Below are positions 31,929 to 34,522 of a DNA stretch of 34,522 nucleotides, in pieces. The notes beneath the pieces are model-generated. The model worked only from the letters and a program-made list of their open reading frames with translations. It was not told the origin of the DNA and ran no database searches. Numbering within the stretch: the first letter of the stretch is position 1; each line of letters opens with the position of its first letter. This DNA comes from Bacteroidales bacterium. Lineage in GTDB: Bacteria > Bacteroidota > Bacteroidia > Bacteroidales > UBA10428. A program made the translations under genes and the position numbers. The DNA is taken from NCBI GenBank assembly GCA_016934055.1, contig JAFGTR010000049.1, forward strand, positions 1-34,522, written 5' to 3'.

Positions 31929-34386
31929 GAAAATAAACCCTTTTAACGCGGCCTGATATACCGGTGAGGATTTCGTATGGTATTGTCTCCAGCTGTTCAG
32001 CAAGCCTTGATACCGGGTAACTGTCACCGAAAATAATGACTTCATCACCTTCACTGGCTTTTATACCGGTGATATCAACCATGGTCATATCCATGCATAT
32101 ATTCCCGATGATGGGGGCAGGTTTCCCTTTCACGATAAAGCAGCCATTTCTGTTGCCCAGTTTACGGTTAATGCCATCAGCGTATCCAACAGGAATAATG
32201 GCAATGCTTGTTTTCTCAGTCACTTTAGCTTTCCGGCTATAGCCAATGCTTTCGCCAGGTTCAATGACCTTAATTTGCGAGATCTGGCTTTTAAGTGAAC
32301 TGACATTTCTAAGCTTGTTCTGGACGCAGGCGCTTATGCCATAGAGTCCGATACCCAGCCGCACCATGTCAAAACAGGCATCAGGGAATCTTTCTATGCC
32401 GCCTGAATTCAGAATGTGCCTTATAACAGGATACCCCAGTTCGGAGGAAAGTTGATCAGCTATCTTTCTGAAAAGTGTGATTTGTTTACGGGTAAAGACG
32501 TCATGTTCTTCTTCATCTGAAGCAGCCAGGTGTGAAAAAACGGTCTTTACTTTCAGGTGATGGAAATCATGAAGGTGTTGAAGCAATTCAGGTATTTCAT
32601 TTTCCCGGAATCCAAGCCGGTGCATTCCGGTATCCACTTTAATGTGGACGGGATAATCTATTTCCTGATTCCTTACAATGCATTGGTTGAAAAGATCCAG
32701 GATACGGAGGTTGTATATTTCAGGTTCGAGCTGATGTTTAAGCATGGTCTCAAAGCTTCCTGGCTCCGGGCTCATGACCATAATCGGGAGTGTAATGCCG
32801 GACTGGCGTAAACTGACACCTTCATCGGCAAAAGCAACACCCAGGTAATCTGCTTTCTGAAATTGAAGAAGTGAAGCAATTTCATGGGTGCCGCTGCCAT
32901 AAGAAAGGGCTTTTACCATAACCATGATCTTTGTGCCTGAGGGAAGGGCTGACCGGTAATAATTAAGGTTATGCACCATGGCATCGAGGTTGATCTCAAG
33001 CCTGGTGGTATGTACTTTCTGTTCAAGCAGGGCTGATATTTTTTCAAATTCAAAAGGCCTTGATCCTTTCAGTAAAATGACTTCATCCTGAAAAATCAGC
33101 TCATGCCGGCGCTCAATGAATTCATCTGTTGTCTTGAAGAAAGAACCGGGAATGGTGAAGCAATGACTGTTTTCCCTGATGTCAGGGCCAATACCAATGA
33201 AACGGCTTATTTTCTTTTCCTGCACCAATGCGGCAACTTTCGCGTACAGATCGCGGGTTTTTTCACCAGACTGCATGATATCAGATAAAACGAGTGTCTT
33301 TTTCTGATGCATCACCGACCGGTTCAGAACATCAAGAGCAATCGACAAAGAGTTTATGTCAGCGTTATAGCTGTCGTTTATAAGTATACAGTTGTTGATC
33401 CCTCTTTTTTGCTCAAGCCGCATGGCCACAGGTGCAAGATTCGCCATCTTTTTCTGTATAAAGGGCTGGTCGAGGTTAAGACATAACATCGCCGACCATA
33501 CATGAACGGCATTTTCAACTGAAGCATCATCAGTAAATGGTATAACGGTTTCAAGTGTTTTGTTTTGATAAACTGCCTGAATGGCTGTCCGGTTATTGTA
33601 TTTTTTAACGTTGGTTAACCTAAGATCTGCATGTTCACGGGCTGACCAGGAAAAGATTCTGGGGGCTTTCCTGTTGAAATGGTTTTGAACAGCCTGCCAG
33701 ACAAGGTGATGATCCCTGCAGCATATCAGCATATTGCAGCCGGCAAACAGTTTAAGTTTTTCTTCGATCTTTTGTCCGGTGTCTTTAAAACCTTCACTGT
33801 GGGCTTCTCCGATATTGGTGAATATGCCGAGACCGGGTTGAATTACAGGCTGCAGGTGTTCCATTTCACCAGGTTTTGAAATGCCTGCTTCAAAGAGGCC
33901 CATTTCACTGTTTTCATCAAGCAATAATACCGACAATGGCACGCCAACCTGTGAATTATAGCTTTTCGGGCTTCTTGTAATATGCCATTTTCCCTGCAGA
34001 CATTGATAAAGCCATTCTTTTATGATGGTTTTACCATTACTCCCGGTGATCCCAATGACTTCAACGGAAAACTTGCTGCGATGCCAGGCGGCAAACTCCT
34101 GTAAGGCTTTCAATGTATCGTTAACTGAGATAAAGGTGGCCTCAGGGCAGGTCTCTGATATGGCCCGGGCATCATCAACCATAAAAGTGCGAAAACCTTT
34201 CTTATACAATGCCGGTATATATTCATATCCGTTATGCCGGTCGCCTTTCAGTGCAATGAACAAAGCGCCGTCAGGTGAATGCTGCAGGCGGCTGTCAGTT
34301 AATACAGTCCGTACAACACCGTCGTCTTTTCCTGAAATTTTTCCGGAGACAGCATTTGCAATTTCTTTAACTGTGTAGGGAACCAT
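31921..34386 (-). CDS. murF-alr: Bifunctional MurF ligase/alanine racemase fusion
   Basis: A fused cytoplasmic enzyme of 821 residues characteristic of Bacteroidota. The MurF half (about 1-455) adds D-Ala-D-Ala to the UDP-MurNAc-tripeptide. It has DSRLQHSPDGALFIALKG near the N-terminus, the ATP loop GITGSNGKT (112-120), TNIGEAHSEGF (190-200) and NDSYNADINSL (337-347). The alanine racemase half (about 460-821) makes the D-alanine needed for that dipeptide. It has the PLP lysine Lys492 in VMVKALSYGSG, HIKVDTGMHRLGF (581-593), Tyr716 in GESIGYSRKA and IGNICMDMTMVDI. Both active sites look complete. The ATG start at 34386 lies shortly after a TATATTTG element, and the stop overlaps the mnmD start. 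Confidence 0.96.
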   Translation of the reverse strand: MVPYTVKEIANAVSGKISGKDDGVVRTVLTDSRLQHSPDGALFIALKGDRHNGYEYIPALYKKGFRTFMVDDARAISETCPEATFISVNDTLKALQEFAAWHRSKFSVEVIGITGSNGKTIIKEWLYQCLQGKWHITRSPKSYNSQVGVPLSVLLLDENSEMGLFEAGISKPGEMEHLQPVIQPGLGIFTNIGEAHSEGFKDTGQKIEEKLKLFAGCNMLICCRDHHLVWQAVQNHFNRKAPRIFSWSAREHADLRLTNVKKYNNRTAIQAVYQNKTLETVIPFTDDASVENAVHVWSAMLCLNLDQPFIQKKMANLAPVAMRLEQKRGINNCILINDSYNADINSLSIALDVLNRSVMHQKKTLVLSDIMQSGEKTRDLYAKVAALVQEKKISRFIGIGPDIRENSHCFTIPGSFFKTTDEFIERRHELIFQDEVILLKGSRPFEFEKISALLEQKVHTTRLEINLDAMVHNLNYYRSALPSGTKIMVMVKALSYGSGTHEIASLLQFQKADYLGVAFADEGVSLRQSGITLPIMVMSPEPGSFETMLKHQLEPEIYNLRILDLFNQCIVRNQEIDYPVHIKVDTGMHRLGFRENEIPELLQHLHDFHHLKVKTVFSHLAASDEEEHDVFTRKQITLFRKIADQLSSELGYPVIRHILNSGGIERFPDACFDMVRLGIGLYGISACVQNKLRNVSSLKSQISQIKVIEPGESIGYSRKAKVTEKTSIAIIPVGYADGINRKLGNRNGCFIVKGKPAPIIGNICMDMTMVDITGIKASEGDEVIIFGDSYPVSRLAEQLETIPYEILTGISGRVKRVYFHE

Positions 34387-34403
34387 AATGTGTTGAGTCT
34401 GTA

Positions 34404-34411
34404 CAAATATA
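34404..34411 (-). promoter_or_regulatory. -7 element of murF-alr
   Basis: TATATTTG on the minus strand is a perfect TAnnTTTG 18 bases before the start codon. The nearest TTTG upstream, at 34438-34441, is 26 bases away, so the -33 match is poor. That region is occupied by the 21-bp tandem array. Confidence 0.55.
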
Positions 34412-34421
34412 ATATAGAATT

Positions 34422-34522
34422 ATGGAAGAAGGAAGATCAAAGATGGAAGAAGGAAGATCGAAGATTGAAGAAGGAAGATCGAAGATGGAAGAAGGAAGAT
34501 CGAAGATGGAAGAAGGAAGATC
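34422..34522. repeat. 21-bp purine-rich tandem repeat, right edge
   Basis: Four full copies and a partial fifth of a 21-base unit (ATGGAAGAAGGAAGATC plus GAAG) start at 34422, 34443, 34464, 34485 and 34506 and run off the window. The copies differ at single positions (TCAAAG in the first, ATTGAAG in the third). The plus strand is almost entirely purine. The unit is seven codons long and all plus-strand frames are open, but the location upstream of the murF-alr promoter and the low complexity suggest intergenic DNA rather than a gene. Confidence 0.9.

Noticed and set aside
31929..32054. Longer N-terminus of MnmD
   Set aside because: It would lie within the alanine racemase coding sequence and precedes the conserved family start.
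34422..34522. CRISPR array at the right edge
   Set aside because: The 21-base units are directly contiguous with no spacers and no cas genes are present, so it is an ordinary tandem repeat.

Overview
The window is a chromosomal stretch of a member of the Bacteroidota, most likely a Bacteroidales-type anaerobe. Several features say so. MurF and alanine racemase are fused in one 821-residue protein. A GldB gliding lipoprotein sits beside nadE. purH is followed by mreB-mreC-mreD-mrdA-rodA. Promoters have the Bacteroidota form TTTG-N19-21-TAnnTTTG, Shine-Dalgarno sequences are not evident, and many proteins carry lipobox signals. No rRNA, tRNA, CRISPR, phage, transposase or defence gene was recognised.

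Layout. 1-4147 (minus): heptose-7-phosphate kinase RfaE1, a HAMP/GAF membrane sensor, a repeat-rich gap, and a PatB/MalY-type C-S lyase. 4223-6445 (plus): rsmA (ksgA) and the Mg2+ channel gene mgtE. 6550-7821 (minus): a lone MacB/FtsX-type permease. 7957-15204 (plus): purH and then the complete rod-shape/elongasome set, closely spaced or overlapping. 15389-15618 (plus): a small lipoprotein gene of 54 codons with its own promoter.

15629-20614 is a deoxysugar (probably L-fucose) utilisation region: lactonase (minus), zinc alcohol dehydrogenase (plus), RhaM-type mutarotase, FucP permease and aldo/keto reductase (all minus). Together they can import a sugar, interconvert its anomers, oxidise it to a lactone and open the lactone. 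The dehydratase and the later steps are not in the window. The dehydrogenase gene has a perfect hairpin palindrome on each side.

20671-21291 holds a broken alpha/beta-hydrolase lipoprotein gene with an in-frame amber codon and a divergent tail. Next come a lipoprotein M3 metallopeptidase (plus), an MFS transporter and a Gfo/Idh/MocA oxidoreductase (both minus), and a solitary XylF-like sugar-binding lipoprotein (plus). 27291-30768 holds nadE and an outer-membrane beta-barrel gene (minus) with gldB divergent from them. 30770-34386 (minus) holds murF-alr overlapping mnmD, then rpmH (51 residues) with a clear promoter and intrinsic terminator.

Intergenic DNA is unusually repetitive. It contains a 30-bp palindrome with an (ATTTGGTG)n leader at two loci, two copies of a GACACCCTGGCAGGGT palindrome, 7-mer stutters, a degenerate interspersed repeat, and a 21-bp purine-rich tandem array at the right edge. 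No gap exceeds 300 bases. I did not find a convincing new multi-gene system. The most noteworthy items are the palindrome pair around the dehydrogenase, the composite repeat, the decaying hydrolase and the two very small genes.
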